From NCBI RefSeq assembly GCF_900099835.1, contig NZ_FNKP01000002.1:744001-808000 (forward strand): 64,000 nt of DNA, written 5' to 3'. The stretch comes from Paraburkholderia fungorum. GTDB lineage: Bacteria > Pseudomonadota > Gammaproteobacteria > Burkholderiales > Burkholderiaceae. How positions within the stretch are numbered: position 1 is the stretch's first letter; each line of letters begins with the position of its first letter. The position numbers and the translations under genes were made by a program. Positions 18,530 to 27,109 of this stretch are shown here, piece by piece. The notes beneath the pieces are model-generated. The model saw nothing but the letters and a program-made list of their open reading frames with translations, had not been told where the DNA came from and did not search any database.

Positions 18530-20052
18530 AGTACGTGGGCACACGCCGGGCAATCAGCGCCGTCGGCGGCGCGGTGAGCGTCGCAGGCATTGCGGGCGTG
18601 GCGCTGTCGCTGGCCGCGTGCACGGTCGGCCCGGACTACGCGCGACCGCAGGCCGACGTGCCGCCCACCTGGCAAACCGATTCGTACTGGCGGGTCGGCG
18701 CGCCGTCGCACGCGCCTGTTTCGCCCGACTGGTGGAGCGGCTTCGGCGATCCGATGCTCGCCACGCTGGAGACCCAGGCGCTCGCGCAGAATCAGACGCT
18801 GGCTGCGGCCAGCGCGCACTACGAGCAGGCGAAAGCGACGCTCGCGAACACCAGCGCGCAGCGGATACCCGAGGTCGACTTCGGCGCGCAGGCCTCGCGC
18901 TTCAGGATTTCGCAGAACCGTCCGCTGACCAATTACGACACGCCGACCATGTCGACGGTGCAGAACAACGTGCAGCTCGGTCCGACCATCAACTACGACA
19001 CCGATCTATTTGGCCGGATACGTCGGCAGGTGGAGGGCGCGAAGGCGTCGGCGGAACAATCGGCGGACGATCTCGCGAACGCGCGGCTTGTGCTCACCAC
19101 CGATCTCGCCACCGATTATTTCTCGCTGCGCGAACTCGATTCCGAGATCGACGTGCTGAATCAGGCCGTGAAATTGCAGCAGAAGGCGCTCGATTATGTG
19201 ACCTCCGAGCACGATCTCGGCTCGGTATCGGGGCTCGACGTATTGCAGCAGAAGTCGCTGCTCGATTCGACGCGGGTGTCGGCGCAACTGCTGCTGAATC
19301 AGCGCGCACAATACGAACACGCGATCGCCGCACTCGTTGGCGTGCCCGCGCCGCAGTTCGCGATCGCACCGAAAGTGCTCGACGTGAAAGTGCCGTCGAT
19401 TCCGCTCGGTGTGCCCAGCGATGTTTTGCAACGCAGGCCCGACGTGGCATCGGCGGAACGTGCAATGGCTGCCGCGAACGCGCAGATCGGCGTCGCCAAG
19501 GCGGCGTTCTTCCCGAGTTTGACGTTGACGCCGAGCATCGGCTGGGAAAGCACGCAGTTCGCGAGCCTGCTGAGCGCGCCCACGCTGATGTGGACGCTCG
19601 GCGCGACGGTCGGCCAGGTTCTGTTCGACGGCGGCCGTCGTGCGGCCAACGTCAAATATGCGAGCGAGGGCTACAAGGCCACCGAGGCGAACTATCGTCA
19701 GACGGTGCTCACCGCGTTCCAGCAGGTGCAGGACGGCATCACCGGACTGTCGGTGCTGGACGGCGCGGCAACGCAGTCGCACGAAGCGGTGGCCGATGCG
19801 CAACGTTTGTTGTCGCTCGCCAATGACCGCTATTCAGGCGGCCTCGTCGCGTATCTGGATGTGATCACCGCGCAGCAGTCGCTGCTCACCAGCGAACGCC
19901 AGGACGTGCAGATTCATGGCCAGCAGATGACGCTGTCGGTGTCGCTGGTGAAGGCGCTCGGCGGTGGCTGGGAGGCGGGCACCGAGGTGTCGGCTGCACC
20001 GGCCGGCAACCAGCCCAACGATTCGAAGGAGGCGATGGCTCCCGCACGGTGA
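18526..20052 (+). CDS. RND efflux outer-membrane factor, NodT-type lipoprotein
   Basis: This 508-residue TolC-like channel completes the pump. The N-terminus carries a lipobox (LSLAACTVGPDY), giving an acylated Cys near residue 32, followed by the typical PPTWQTDSYW entry segment. Two outer-membrane-efflux repeats follow, with the conserved LGVPSDVLQRRPDVASAERA motif in the second half. The GTG start at 18526 overlaps the adaptor stop (TGA 18527-18529), so translation is coupled. It is co-transcribed with permease and adaptor and directly precedes a two-component system. Confidence 0.92.
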   Translation: MKYVGTRRAISAVGGAVSVAGIAGVALSLAACTVGPDYARPQADVPPTWQTDSYWRVGAPSHAPVSPDWWSGFGDPMLATLETQALAQNQTLAAASAHYEQAKATLANTSAQRIPEVDFGAQASRFRISQNRPLTNYDTPTMSTVQNNVQLGPTINYDTDLFGRIRRQVEGAKASAEQSADDLANARLVLTTDLATDYFSLRELDSEIDVLNQAVKLQQKALDYVTSEHDLGSVSGLDVLQQKSLLDSTRVSAQLLLNQRAQYEHAIAALVGVPAPQFAIAPKVLDVKVPSIPLGVPSDVLQRRPDVASAERAMAAANAQIGVAKAAFFPSLTLTPSIGWESTQFASLLSAPTLMWTLGATVGQVLFDGGRRAANVKYASEGYKATEANYRQTVLTAFQQVQDGITGLSVLDGAATQSHEAVADAQRLLSLANDRYSGGLVAYLDVITAQQSLLTSERQDVQIHGQQMTLSVSLVKALGGGWEAGTEVSAAPAGNQPNDSKEAMAPAR

Positions 20053-20104
20053 GTCGCGCGCGATGATGATTGCCGGCGAGCAGGAGGAAATTCAGGGCGT
20101 TTCG

Positions 20105-20110
20105 TATAAT
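20105..20110 (+). promoter_or_regulatory. Possible -10 promoter element of the two-component pair
   Basis: A consensus TATAAT sits 21 bases upstream of the response-regulator ATG (20131), in the 78-base gap after the outer-membrane-factor gene. No good -35 hexamer is found at the standard 17-base spacing, so this is only a candidate. AAGGGG just ahead of the ATG is the ribosome-binding site. Confidence 0.35.
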
Positions 20111-20130
20111 GCAAATTCAAGGGGACGCGC

Positions 20131-20817
20131 ATGAAATTGCTGATTGTTGAAGACGAGCACAAGGTCGTGGACTATCTGCGCTCCGGTTTGACAGAGCAGG
20201 GCTGGGTGGTCGACATCGCTCTGGACGGCGAGGAGGGCATGCATCTGGCCACCGAGTTCGACTACGACGTGATTGTCCTCGACGTGATGCTGCCCAAGCG
20301 CGACGGCTTCAGCGTGCTCAAGGCGCTGCGCATGCGCAAGTCAACCCCGGTCATCATGCTGACCGCGCGCGATCACGTGAACGACCGCGTGCGCGGCCTG
20401 CGCGAAGGCGCAGACGACTACCTCACGAAACCCTTCTCCTTCCTCGAACTGGTCGAACGGCTGCATGCGCTTGCGCGTCGCACGCGTTCGCAGGAATCGA
20501 CGCTGATTTCGGTCGGCGATCTGTTCGTCGATCTGATTGGCCGCCGTGCGACGCGCGACGGCGTACGCCTCGATCTGACCGCCAAGGAGTTTCAATTGCT
20601 GAGCGTGCTGGCGCGCCGGCAAGGCGACATCCTGTCGAAGACGGCCATTACCGAACTCGTGTGGGACGTCAATTTCGACAGCCATACCAACGTGGTCGAG
20701 ACCGCCATCAAGCGATTGCGCGCGAAACTCGACGGCCCGTTCCCGTCGAAACTGCTGCACACCGTGCGCGGCATGGGCTACGTGCTCGAAGTACGCGAGG
20801 AGGCGGAGCAATCATGA
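20131..20817 (+). CDS. OmpR/CopR-type response regulator
   Basis: This 228-residue regulator has a receiver domain (phospho-acceptor Asp51 in VIVLDVMLPK, conserved Lys in TKPFSFLELV) and a winged-helix DNA-binding domain starting near residue 125 (LFVDLIGRRATRDGVRLDLT). The C-terminal recognition helix region THTNVVETAIKRLRAKLD is typical. It follows the RND operon and overlaps the sensor gene by four bases (ATGA). It is closest in style to heavy-metal-type regulators (CopR/IrlR), and I infer that it controls the adjacent pump. Confidence 0.92.
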   Translation: MKLLIVEDEHKVVDYLRSGLTEQGWVVDIALDGEEGMHLATEFDYDVIVLDVMLPKRDGFSVLKALRMRKSTPVIMLTARDHVNDRVRGLREGADDYLTKPFSFLELVERLHALARRTRSQESTLISVGDLFVDLIGRRATRDGVRLDLTAKEFQLLSVLARRQGDILSKTAITELVWDVNFDSHTNVVETAIKRLRAKLDGPFPSKLLHTVRGMGYVLEVREEAEQS

Positions 20818-22271
20818 ACCGGTCGATCGCCCGCCGCCTTGCGTTGATGTTCGCGTTCGTCGCGCTATTCGTGTTCACGCTGGTGGGCACCGGCCTGTTT
20901 CTCGTGTTGCGCACGCAACTCGAACATCATTTGCGCGAATCGCTCGACGACCGCACGCAGATCGCGCGAATCATCGTGTTTCACGCAGTCACGCCGGAAA
21001 AGTGGCGTATGGTCCGCGAAAAACTCACCGACATGACGCCGCACGACAGCAGCACGGTGTATGCGGCGACCAGCACGGACCCCGGCTTCCACTACGGCCA
21101 GCCGGTGGTCGGCACGGTCGTGCGTAGCTGGCCCGGCGGCTATCAGCGCGTAACACCCGCCGACGGCGGCCCCGACATGCTGATCGCCACGATGACGATA
21201 CCGGCCAGCGCCGCGCGTCCCACAGTCCAGTTGCAGGTGGGCGTCAGCTATTCGCCCAATGTGCGGACCATGCGCGTGTTCGGCTCGGCGCTCGCCGCGC
21301 TATCGGCGCTCGGCAGTCTCGCCGTGCTGCTGCTCAGCTACTCGGTCACGCGAATCGGCCTCGAACCGCTGACACGTTTGACGCGCGATGCGTCGGCGGT
21401 GAGTCCGAACAATCGCTCGCAGCGTTTGAATACTGCGTCGTTGCCGCTCGAACTGAACGACCTCGCCAATTCGTTCAACGGCGCGCTCGAACGGCTGGAC
21501 GGCGCGTATGGCCGGCTCGAATCGTTTAACGCCGATGTCGCGCACGAGTTGCGCACGCCGGTGACGATCCTGATCGGTCAGACCGAGGTCGCGTTGACGC
21601 GTAGCAATCGCACGGTCGACGATCTGCGTCATACGCTGCAATCGAATCTCGAAGAGTTCGAGCGGATGCGCGCGATCATCAACGACATGCTGTTCCTCGC
21701 GCGCGCCGATCAGGGCGAACGGGCAACGGGGCTGATCGACGTGTCGCTGGCCGCCGAGGTCGCGCATACGCTGGAGTTTCTGGAGATACCGCTCGAAGAA
21801 GCACGCGTGCACGCCACGCTGCGCGGCGACGCGATGACGCGGGTCAACCGTTCGCTATTCGGCCGCGCATGCACGAATCTGCTGATGAACGCGATCCAGC
21901 ATTGCGAGCCAGGTGTGGCGATCAGCGTGACGATCGTGCGCGAGGACGAGCGTGTGCGCGTCGAGGTCGCTAATCCAGGCAAGCCGATTCCGCCGGACAT
22001 TCTCGAACATCTGTTCGACCGTTTTTATCGCGCCGAAGTCTCGCGCACGAATAGCCGTGAAAATCACGGGCTGGGTCTCGCGATCGTGAAGGCGATTGCG
22101 GAGATGCATCGCGGCACGGTGTCGGCGCATAGCGCGCATGGAATCAATACGTTTGCGTTTTCGGTCGCGGCGTCGCAGGTGGAAAGCGAGTTGCACGCGG
22201 CACGCCCGGACGCTGGTGGGACGGCTCAAGCGGCGGGTTATTCGTCGCTGGCAAAAGGCAAGTCGGCCTGA
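20814..22271 (+). CDS. Heavy-metal-type sensor histidine kinase
   Basis: This 485-residue sensor has a first membrane helix at about residues 8-32, a periplasmic domain of roughly 120 residues, a second helix near 155-180, a HAMP segment, and the phospho-acceptor His244 in DVAHELRTPVTIL. The ATPase domain carries HGLGLAIVKAIAEMH near the C-terminus. I chose the ATG at 20814 that overlaps the regulator stop, because the upstream frame extension is a shadow of the regulator gene. Its stop overlaps the end of the convergent dinB gene by 34 bases. Signal unknown; copper-type sensors share this layout. Confidence 0.92.
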   Translation: MNRSIARRLALMFAFVALFVFTLVGTGLFLVLRTQLEHHLRESLDDRTQIARIIVFHAVTPEKWRMVREKLTDMTPHDSSTVYAATSTDPGFHYGQPVVGTVVRSWPGGYQRVTPADGGPDMLIATMTIPASAARPTVQLQVGVSYSPNVRTMRVFGSALAALSALGSLAVLLLSYSVTRIGLEPLTRLTRDASAVSPNNRSQRLNTASLPLELNDLANSFNGALERLDGAYGRLESFNADVAHELRTPVTILIGQTEVALTRSNRTVDDLRHTLQSNLEEFERMRAIINDMLFLARADQGERATGLIDVSLAAEVAHTLEFLEIPLEEARVHATLRGDAMTRVNRSLFGRACTNLLMNAIQHCEPGVAISVTIVREDERVRVEVANPGKPIPPDILEHLFDRFYRAEVSRTNSRENHGLGLAIVKAIAEMHRGTVSAHSAHGINTFAFSVAASQVESELHAARPDAGGTAQAAGYSSLAKGKSA

Positions 22272-23431
22272 ACCGGCAGGCGCGGTTTGGGCGTGACCGC
22301 GCTGGCCGGCGTCAACGCGCTTACGCGCACGCCAAGCAGCCGCAGCTTGCGGTTCAACTCCACTCTGCGTAGACACTCGGTCGCCGCGCGCCGGATTTCG
22401 GCGGCGTCGGCGGTGGGCTCGTCCAGCGTCAGGTCGCGCGTGACGGTGCGGAAATCGTCATAACGCAGTTTGATGCCCACCGTGCGGCCCACATATCCTT
22501 TCCGCACCAGATCTTCGGCGACCCGCACGCATAGCCCGGTGAACGAACTGGACAACGCCGGGCGATCATGACGCGGATGCAGATCGCGCTCGAACGTGGT
22601 TTCGCGGCTCATCGATTTCGGTTCCGACGACACGACGACCTCACGGTCATCTTCACCGTGCGCTATTCGCGCCAGCCATGCAGCGTAAGTTCGTCCAAAG
22701 TTTTCCTGTAACAGCCCGAGGTCGGCTGAGGCCAGGTCACCTACCGTCACAATGCCGAGGCCGGCCAGACGCTCGCTGGCGCGCGGCCCAATGCCGTTGA
22801 TCTTTTTTGCCGCTAACGGCCAGATGCGTGACTCGAGGTCCGACATCGAGAGGATGGTCAGCCCGTCGGGTTTGTCCAGCTCGGAGCCGATCTTTGCAAG
22901 CAGTTTGTTCGGCGCAATTGCGATGGAGCAGGTCAGGCCGGTTGCCTCCCGAACCGCGTTCTTGATACGAGCGCCGAGCACATGCGATTCACCCTCCGCC
23001 AGAGTGAGGTCGACGAAAATCTCGTCGATTCCGCGGTCCTCGATCTGGTCTGTGAATGTCCGCACTGCGTCCTTGAACAGGCGCGAGTAACGTCGATACG
23101 AGTCGAAATCGGTGGGTAGAAGGACCGCATCGGGCGCGAGTTGCGCCGCCTTCATCATGCCCATCGCCGAAAACACGCCGAACGCTCGCGCCTCGTACGT
23201 CGATGTCGTCACGACACCTCGCCCGGCGTAATCGCGGAGTTTGGCGAAGCGGCGCGTGCCATCGGGCAGGAGCTCGGGTGCGGCATTGCGGCCGCCGCCA
23301 ATGACAACGGGTTGGCCGCGCAACTCGGGATAGCGGAGCAGTTCTACAGACGCATAGAACGCATCCATGTCGACATGCGCGATGCGACGTATGGGCTGAC
23401 TGCTCACGACGACTGTACCGCCACACTGCAC
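22238..23431 (-). CDS. dinB: DNA polymerase IV (translesion, Y family)
   Basis: This error-prone translesion polymerase has about 397 residues. The catalytic motif HVDMDAFYASVELLRYPEL holds the metal-binding aspartates (near residues 21-23), and the second acidic motif is in DRGIDEIFVDLT. The helix-hairpin-helix region IWPLAAKKINGIGPRASERL and the C-terminal little-finger domain follow. The start is uncertain: GTG 23431 and GTG 23407 are both in frame, and the conserved fold begins a few residues later. A perfect LexA box lies 113 bases upstream (23544-23559), so the gene is probably SOS-induced. Its 3' end overlaps the sensor-kinase gene. Confidence 0.93.
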   Translation of the reverse strand: MQCGGTVVVSSQPIRRIAHVDMDAFYASVELLRYPELRGQPVVIGGGRNAAPELLPDGTRRFAKLRDYAGRGVVTTSTYEARAFGVFSAMGMMKAAQLAPDAVLLPTDFDSYRRYSRLFKDAVRTFTDQIEDRGIDEIFVDLTLAEGESHVLGARIKNAVREATGLTCSIAIAPNKLLAKIGSELDKPDGLTILSMSDLESRIWPLAAKKINGIGPRASERLAGLGIVTVGDLASADLGLLQENFGRTYAAWLARIAHGEDDREVVVSSEPKSMSRETTFERDLHPRHDRPALSSSFTGLCVRVAEDLVRKGYVGRTVGIKLRYDDFRTVTRDLTLDEPTADAAEIRRAATECLRRVELNRKLRLLGVRVSALTPASAVTPKPRLPVQADLPFASDE

Positions 23432-23543
23432 AACATATTGACCAATGTCCTTATGTGACGTTGCTTGGGGTCTTTGGGTGTGTTGCTGGACGCAACAGGG
23501 GTTTGACGCATATCGCCGTGGGACGCAATCGGAATCTGGTGGA

Positions 23544-23559
23544 CTGTGTATTTATACAG
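23544..23559. promoter_or_regulatory. LexA-binding SOS box
   Basis: CTGTGTATTTATACAG matches the beta/gamma-proteobacterial LexA consensus CTGT-N8-ACAG exactly, and the flanking A and T extend the dyad. It is upstream of dinB (minus strand), where SOS control is expected. A small ORF starts on the other strand just downstream (GTG 23588), so the box could also serve that side. Confidence 0.85.
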
Positions 23560-23587
23560 TATTTTACTGGTATTCAGGAGATCGCGC

Positions 23588-23704
23588 GTGATTCGCCAGC
23601 ATCGGAAGAGAATGGCCGAAGCGCATCTTCTCGAGGTAGTTCAGCAGGCGCATCTCCCGCACGCCCATAGACTTCCATGCCGCTCACAAACCGCCGCTCT
23701 CTAA
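23588..23704 (+). CDS. Small ORF next to the LexA box (38 residues, uncertain)
   Basis: GTG 23588 opens 38 codons to TAA 23702-23704. The product is basic and His-rich (MIRQHRKRMAEAHLLEVV at the start). CAGGAG at 23575-23580 precedes the GTG by seven bases, a good ribosome-binding site, and the LexA box lies 29 bases further upstream. An overlapping minus-strand ORF at 23564-23668 (34 codons, starting MGVREMRLLNYLEKMRFG) has equally plausible composition, so at most one of them is likely to be real. Neither resembles a family I know. Confidence 0.25.
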   Translation: MIRQHRKRMAEAHLLEVVQQAHLPHAHRLPCRSQTAAL

Positions 23705-23978
23705 GATGAATAGAGACGCGTAATGCTGGCCGCTTTTCGTCGACACTCCTTCACTACACAGCGCTTTCAGCGAGCATGAAGCACAACATTCGTTGCAGGT
23801 TCTCCGCGCTGTTTTTTGCCGCCGGAAATCTGAGCGCTTCAGAGTCGACCCAGATAAAGCAACCCAAGATAGACCGTGCAGCGCAACTCATTGCAGTTCG
23901 TTTGAAATGCGCTTGGAAATATGGAAAAACGCCCTAGACTTGACTTTGCGCCTACCGTCCACGTTTATCGGAGTCCAT
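23705..23978. other. Intergenic region upstream of the carbonic anhydrase
   Basis: This gap before the carbonic-anhydrase start is moderately AT-rich and has no convincing ORF or repeat. It must hold the carbonic-anhydrase promoter, but I could not assign -35 and -10 elements by eye. Confidence 0.3.
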
Positions 23979-24731
23979 ATGAATCGCGGTCAATGCCGTT
24001 GTCTGAAATGCGAAGAACCTGATCGTCGTCAAATGTTAAAAGTGGGATTCGGCATGGCGACGGCAGCAACGCTTGGCACACTCGGGTTGGCTTTTCCGCG
24101 CATGTCCCGCGCCGCTGCGCTCACGCAAAAAGAGCGCGATAGCATGACGCCGGATCAAATCATTGCAGCAATGAAGCGCGGCAACGAGCGGTTTGTGTCA
24201 GGCACAGCGCACCGACATGACTACCTCGCGCAAAAGCGCGCAAGCGCCAGCGGACAGTTTCCGTCATCGGTCATTCTCAGTTGTATCGATTCGCGCTCGC
24301 CTGCCGAACTCATTCTCGATTCGGGTATTGGCGAAACCTTCAATGCGCGTATTGCCGGCAATATTGCCAATGACGATCTGGCCGGAAGCCTGGAATTCGC
24401 GTGTGCCGCAGCGGGCGCGAAAGTCGTGCTTGTAATGGGCCACACCAGTTGCGGTGCGATCAAGGGCGCCATTGACAATGTCAAGCTCGGCAATCTGACC
24501 GGACTTCTCGCAAAGATAAAGCCGGCGATAGACGCGACGAAATACGACGGTGACAGAAGCGGCAGCAATATCGAATTCGTGGATCAGGTCGCGCGATCCA
24601 ATGTACTGAACACGATCGGCGATCTGCGCAAAAGCAGCGACATTCTCGCGTCGATGGAAAAAGACGGGAAGATAAAGATGGTGGGATCGATGTATCACCT
24701 CAATACGGGCAAAGTCGAATTTCTCAGTTGA
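23979..24731 (+). CDS. Exported beta-class carbonic anhydrase
   Basis: This 250-residue zinc enzyme interconverts CO2 and bicarbonate. The metal ligands are visible as Cys102 in SCIDSR (with the Asp104-Arg106 dyad) and His155 and Cys158 in GHTSCGA. The N-terminus has a twin-arginine-like signal, DRRQMLKVGFGMA, followed by a hydrophobic stretch ending at AAALTQ, which implies folded export to the periplasm. A short Cys-rich segment (CRCLKCEEPD) precedes the signal. I chose ATG 23979 because earlier residues do not fit. It stands alone between dinB and an outer-membrane-protein gene. Confidence 0.9.
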   Translation: MNRGQCRCLKCEEPDRRQMLKVGFGMATAATLGTLGLAFPRMSRAAALTQKERDSMTPDQIIAAMKRGNERFVSGTAHRHDYLAQKRASASGQFPSSVILSCIDSRSPAELILDSGIGETFNARIAGNIANDDLAGSLEFACAAAGAKVVLVMGHTSCGAIKGAIDNVKLGNLTGLLAKIKPAIDATKYDGDRSGSNIEFVDQVARSNVLNTIGDLRKSSDILASMEKDGKIKMVGSMYHLNTGKVEFLS

Positions 24732-24766
24732 GTTTTACTTGAGAGAGGCGACGCGCCCAGATCCAT

Positions 24767-25438
24767 TCAAAACCGGTAGCTCAGCCCAATCTGCACCGCA
24801 GGATAAAGCTTGTAGCGCGAAAGCTTGTTGCTGATGTTCTGCTCTTCCTGATCGATGTTCGCCTGTGACGTCAGCATCGAATAAATGGCCGGCACGTTAT
24901 ATGTCGTGCGCGGACGGCCATAGGCGACGCCCAGATCGAACGTCAGCCCGAAGCCCTTCGAAGCAGGTTTGTGACCATAGCCGATGCCGAGGTACGGCAT
25001 CACGCGCGGCAGCGTGGCGGTCGCGGATGGCGCGGGTCCCACGGCCGGAACGAAGTCGTCGCCGATCTTGAACTCGCCTTGCGCGTTTGGCTGTGCCTGC
25101 GCGCTCAGGCGGTTGTCGTTGATCAACGCGCCCGCCGTCACGCGAAATCCGCTCGACACAAACGGGAACAAGTCGAGATAGGCACCGCCTTGCAGCAGTT
25201 TGAGATGACCGTCGTAGCGGTTGCCGTCGACATCGAATGAATGCGACAGGCCGAAGCCTTCGATCTCCGCATGCACGCCGCTCCATGCATTCAGGGACAG
25301 CGCCCCGCCGACACCGGCACCGAGCGTGCCGCCGTGGACATAGATTTCCTGCGCGTTCACCGCGCCCGGCAGCGCGATCGCGGCCGCCGCGATCGAAGCG
25401 ATCGTCGCGGACATAACCGCATTTTTTACCTGTTGCAT
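24767..25438 (-). CDS. Outer-membrane beta-barrel protein of unknown function
   Basis: This 223-residue protein has a signal peptide ending at VNAQ (about residue 30), a body of alternating hydrophobic strands rich in Gly, Tyr and Phe (GTLGAGVGGALSLN, PYLGIGYGHK) and a C-terminal phenylalanine (LSYRF), the classical BamA recognition end. Length suggests an eight-strand barrel. It resembles hypothetical proteobacterial outer-membrane proteins but no specific family is recognised. It is convergent with the carbonic-anhydrase gene. Confidence 0.7.
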   Translation of the reverse strand: MQQVKNAVMSATIASIAAAAIALPGAVNAQEIYVHGGTLGAGVGGALSLNAWSGVHAEIEGFGLSHSFDVDGNRYDGHLKLLQGGAYLDLFPFVSSGFRVTAGALINDNRLSAQAQPNAQGEFKIGDDFVPAVGPAPSATATLPRVMPYLGIGYGHKPASKGFGLTFDLGVAYGRPRTTYNVPAIYSMLTSQANIDQEEQNISNKLSRYKLYPAVQIGLSYRF

Positions 25439-25759
25439 CGCACCGTCTCCAGACAGGAATCATTTCCTTGCCGACGACTTTACGAGCGGGCGTTGCGTAT
25501 CAATGGAGGGAAAAGCGGGCGCTTGAGGCGGTTATTCGCACTCAAGTTTTGCGATGGAACGAAAGCGGAATTTATGACCTGTAAGTCCTGCCAAACCGCC
25601 GCTTCAATCCGGCGTTCCGCGCAGAAAAGGTCCTGTTTGAAGGGCTATCCGTTGAAAAGGATCGTAGCCGGATGGAGCGGTTACGGCAACTAGCCGGTCT
25701 TTGCCGGCGCGTTGCCGCAACCTGTATATCAGCCAGAAATCAGCCGACAGGAACCGCCT
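25439..25759. other. Intergenic region, no gene seen
   Basis: This 321-base stretch between the outer-membrane-protein start and the YceI stop probably holds the promoter of the former. A 39-codon ORF (25574-25693, + strand) has no ribosome-binding site or recognisable features, so I do not annotate it. Confidence 0.3.
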
Positions 25760-26347
25760 TTATTGCTTGATGCCTTCAGCCTGGATATGCAGCGTGGTCT
25801 TCATCTTGAAGCCATAAGTCTTGCCGAAGTCGACGCCGAAGTCGTCGCGATTGAACGTCGCGGTCGATTCCGTGCCGCACACTTCGCGCTTGAGCATCGG
25901 GTTCTGGAAGCACTTGAACGATTCGATCTTCAGGTTCACCGGCTTCGTGATGCCGTGCATCGTCAGCGTGCCGATCACTTCCACCGGCGTGTCGCCCTTG
26001 AAGCGGATCGACGTGCCCTTGTACTCGGCAGTCGGGAACTTCGCGGTGTCGAAGAACTTGTCGGTGACGAGTTCAGCGTCGAGCTTGTCGTTGCCGATAT
26101 CGACCGAAGTCATGTCGATCGTCACGTCGACCGTGCCGGTCTTGGCCGCGCGATCCAGCACCACGGTGCCGCTGCTTTTCTTGAACTTGCCGCGCCAGAT
26201 CGACACGCCGCCGAAGTGGTCGGTTTCGAAGCTCGGGTACGTGTGGGTCGGATCGAGCTGATACGTGTCGGCAGCCATCGCGCTGATTGCGTTAAACGAC
26301 AGTGCAGCAGCCAATGCGCCGGTGGCGAGCAAAAATTGTTTCTTCAA
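25760..26347 (-). CDS. YceI family periplasmic lipid-binding protein
   Basis: This 195-residue YceI-fold protein has a signal peptide ending near [15 protein letters not shown] and the family lipocalin-like barrel ([32 protein letters not shown]). Family members bind polyprenols or related isoprenoids in the periplasm. The C-terminal REVCGTE and [10 protein letters not shown] strands complete the barrel. It is the last gene of a b561-YceI-YceI run on the minus strand, 60 bases after the first YceI. Confidence 0.9.
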   Translation of the reverse strand: MKKQFLLATGALAAALSFNAISAMAADTYQLDPTHTYPSFETDHFGGVSIWRGKFKKSSGTVVLDRAAKTGTVDVTIDMTSVDIGNDKLDAELVTDKFFDTAKFPTAEYKGTSIRFKGDTPVEVIGTLTMHGITKPVNLKIESFKCFQNPMLKREVCGTESTATFNRDDFGVDFGKTYGFKMKTTLHIQAEGIKQ

Positions 26348-26407
26348 GATGTTCTCCAGATGTCAGAAAAATACTGCGATGCTTCGATTCAGTGAGGCTT
26401 CGATGCG

Positions 26408-26995
26408 TTACTTCTTCGAAGCGACAATGTGAAATTTGATAACCACTTCGTCGGCGACAACCGACGTGTCTTTCCATTCGCCGGTGCCGACGTCGAACTG
26501 CGAGCGTTTGATCGGCACGGAGCCGTCGAAGGTTTGCGTGGCGCCGTTGCTTGCAATGCTGACCGGCACGACGACAGTTTGCGACTTGCCCTTGATGGTG
26601 AGCTTGCCGGTGATCCTGTACAGATTGCCGCCCGCCGGCGCAATCGCGCTGGAGACGAAGGTCGCGTTCGGGAACGCGGCGCTGTCGAACCATTCCTTGC
26701 CCTGCGCCTGCTTGTTGTAGTCGTCCGCGCCGAGGTCGTAGCTGGCGGTGTCGATCGACACGTTCGCGCTGCCTGCGGTCGGCTTCGCCGGATCGAAATT
26801 CAGTTGCGCGGAGAACTTTTTGAACTTGCCGTCGACGGGCACGTTCATCTGTTTCGTCGTCGCGATCACGCTGCTTTTGGCGAGGTCGACGTCCGCATGC
26901 GCGAGGCCCGCGCCGAACAGCGAAAGGGCGGCAATGCCGGCGAGCGTCGCGCGGGAAGCGCTGTGACGGGCGGAGTGGAAGATGGTCGATTTCAT
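26408..26995 (-). CDS. YceI family periplasmic lipid-binding protein (second copy)
   Basis: This 195-residue YceI protein has a signal peptide ending at AHADVDLAK and the barrel segments QMNVPVDGKFKKFSAQLNF, ASYDLGADDYNKQAQGKEWF and LTIKGKSQTVVVPV. I start at ATG 26995, four codons after a possible upstream ATG (27007), because AGGA sits ahead of it and the signal peptide then has normal length. It is a distinct paralogue from the copy at 25760, not a recent duplicate by eye. It lies between cytochrome b561 and that copy. Confidence 0.88.
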   Translation of the reverse strand: MKSTIFHSARHSASRATLAGIAALSLFGAGLAHADVDLAKSSVIATTKQMNVPVDGKFKKFSAQLNFDPAKPTAGSANVSIDTASYDLGADDYNKQAQGKEWFDSAAFPNATFVSSAIAPAGGNLYRITGKLTIKGKSQTVVVPVSIASNGATQTFDGSVPIKRSQFDVGTGEWKDTSVVADEVVIKFHIVASKK

Positions 26996-27109
26996 GGTGG
27001 TACGCATCCTATCGAACCCGTGTGCGTTAATTGCGCACTGCCGGGAATTAGATTGCCAACAGGCCGGAGCCAATCGAGGCCGCTCGAGGCCGATCGTTGA
27101 GCAACGGCT

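Noticed and set aside
25574..25693. 39-codon + strand ORF with CXXC-like start
   Set aside because: No ribosome-binding site, no hydrophobic or domain pattern and no operon context.
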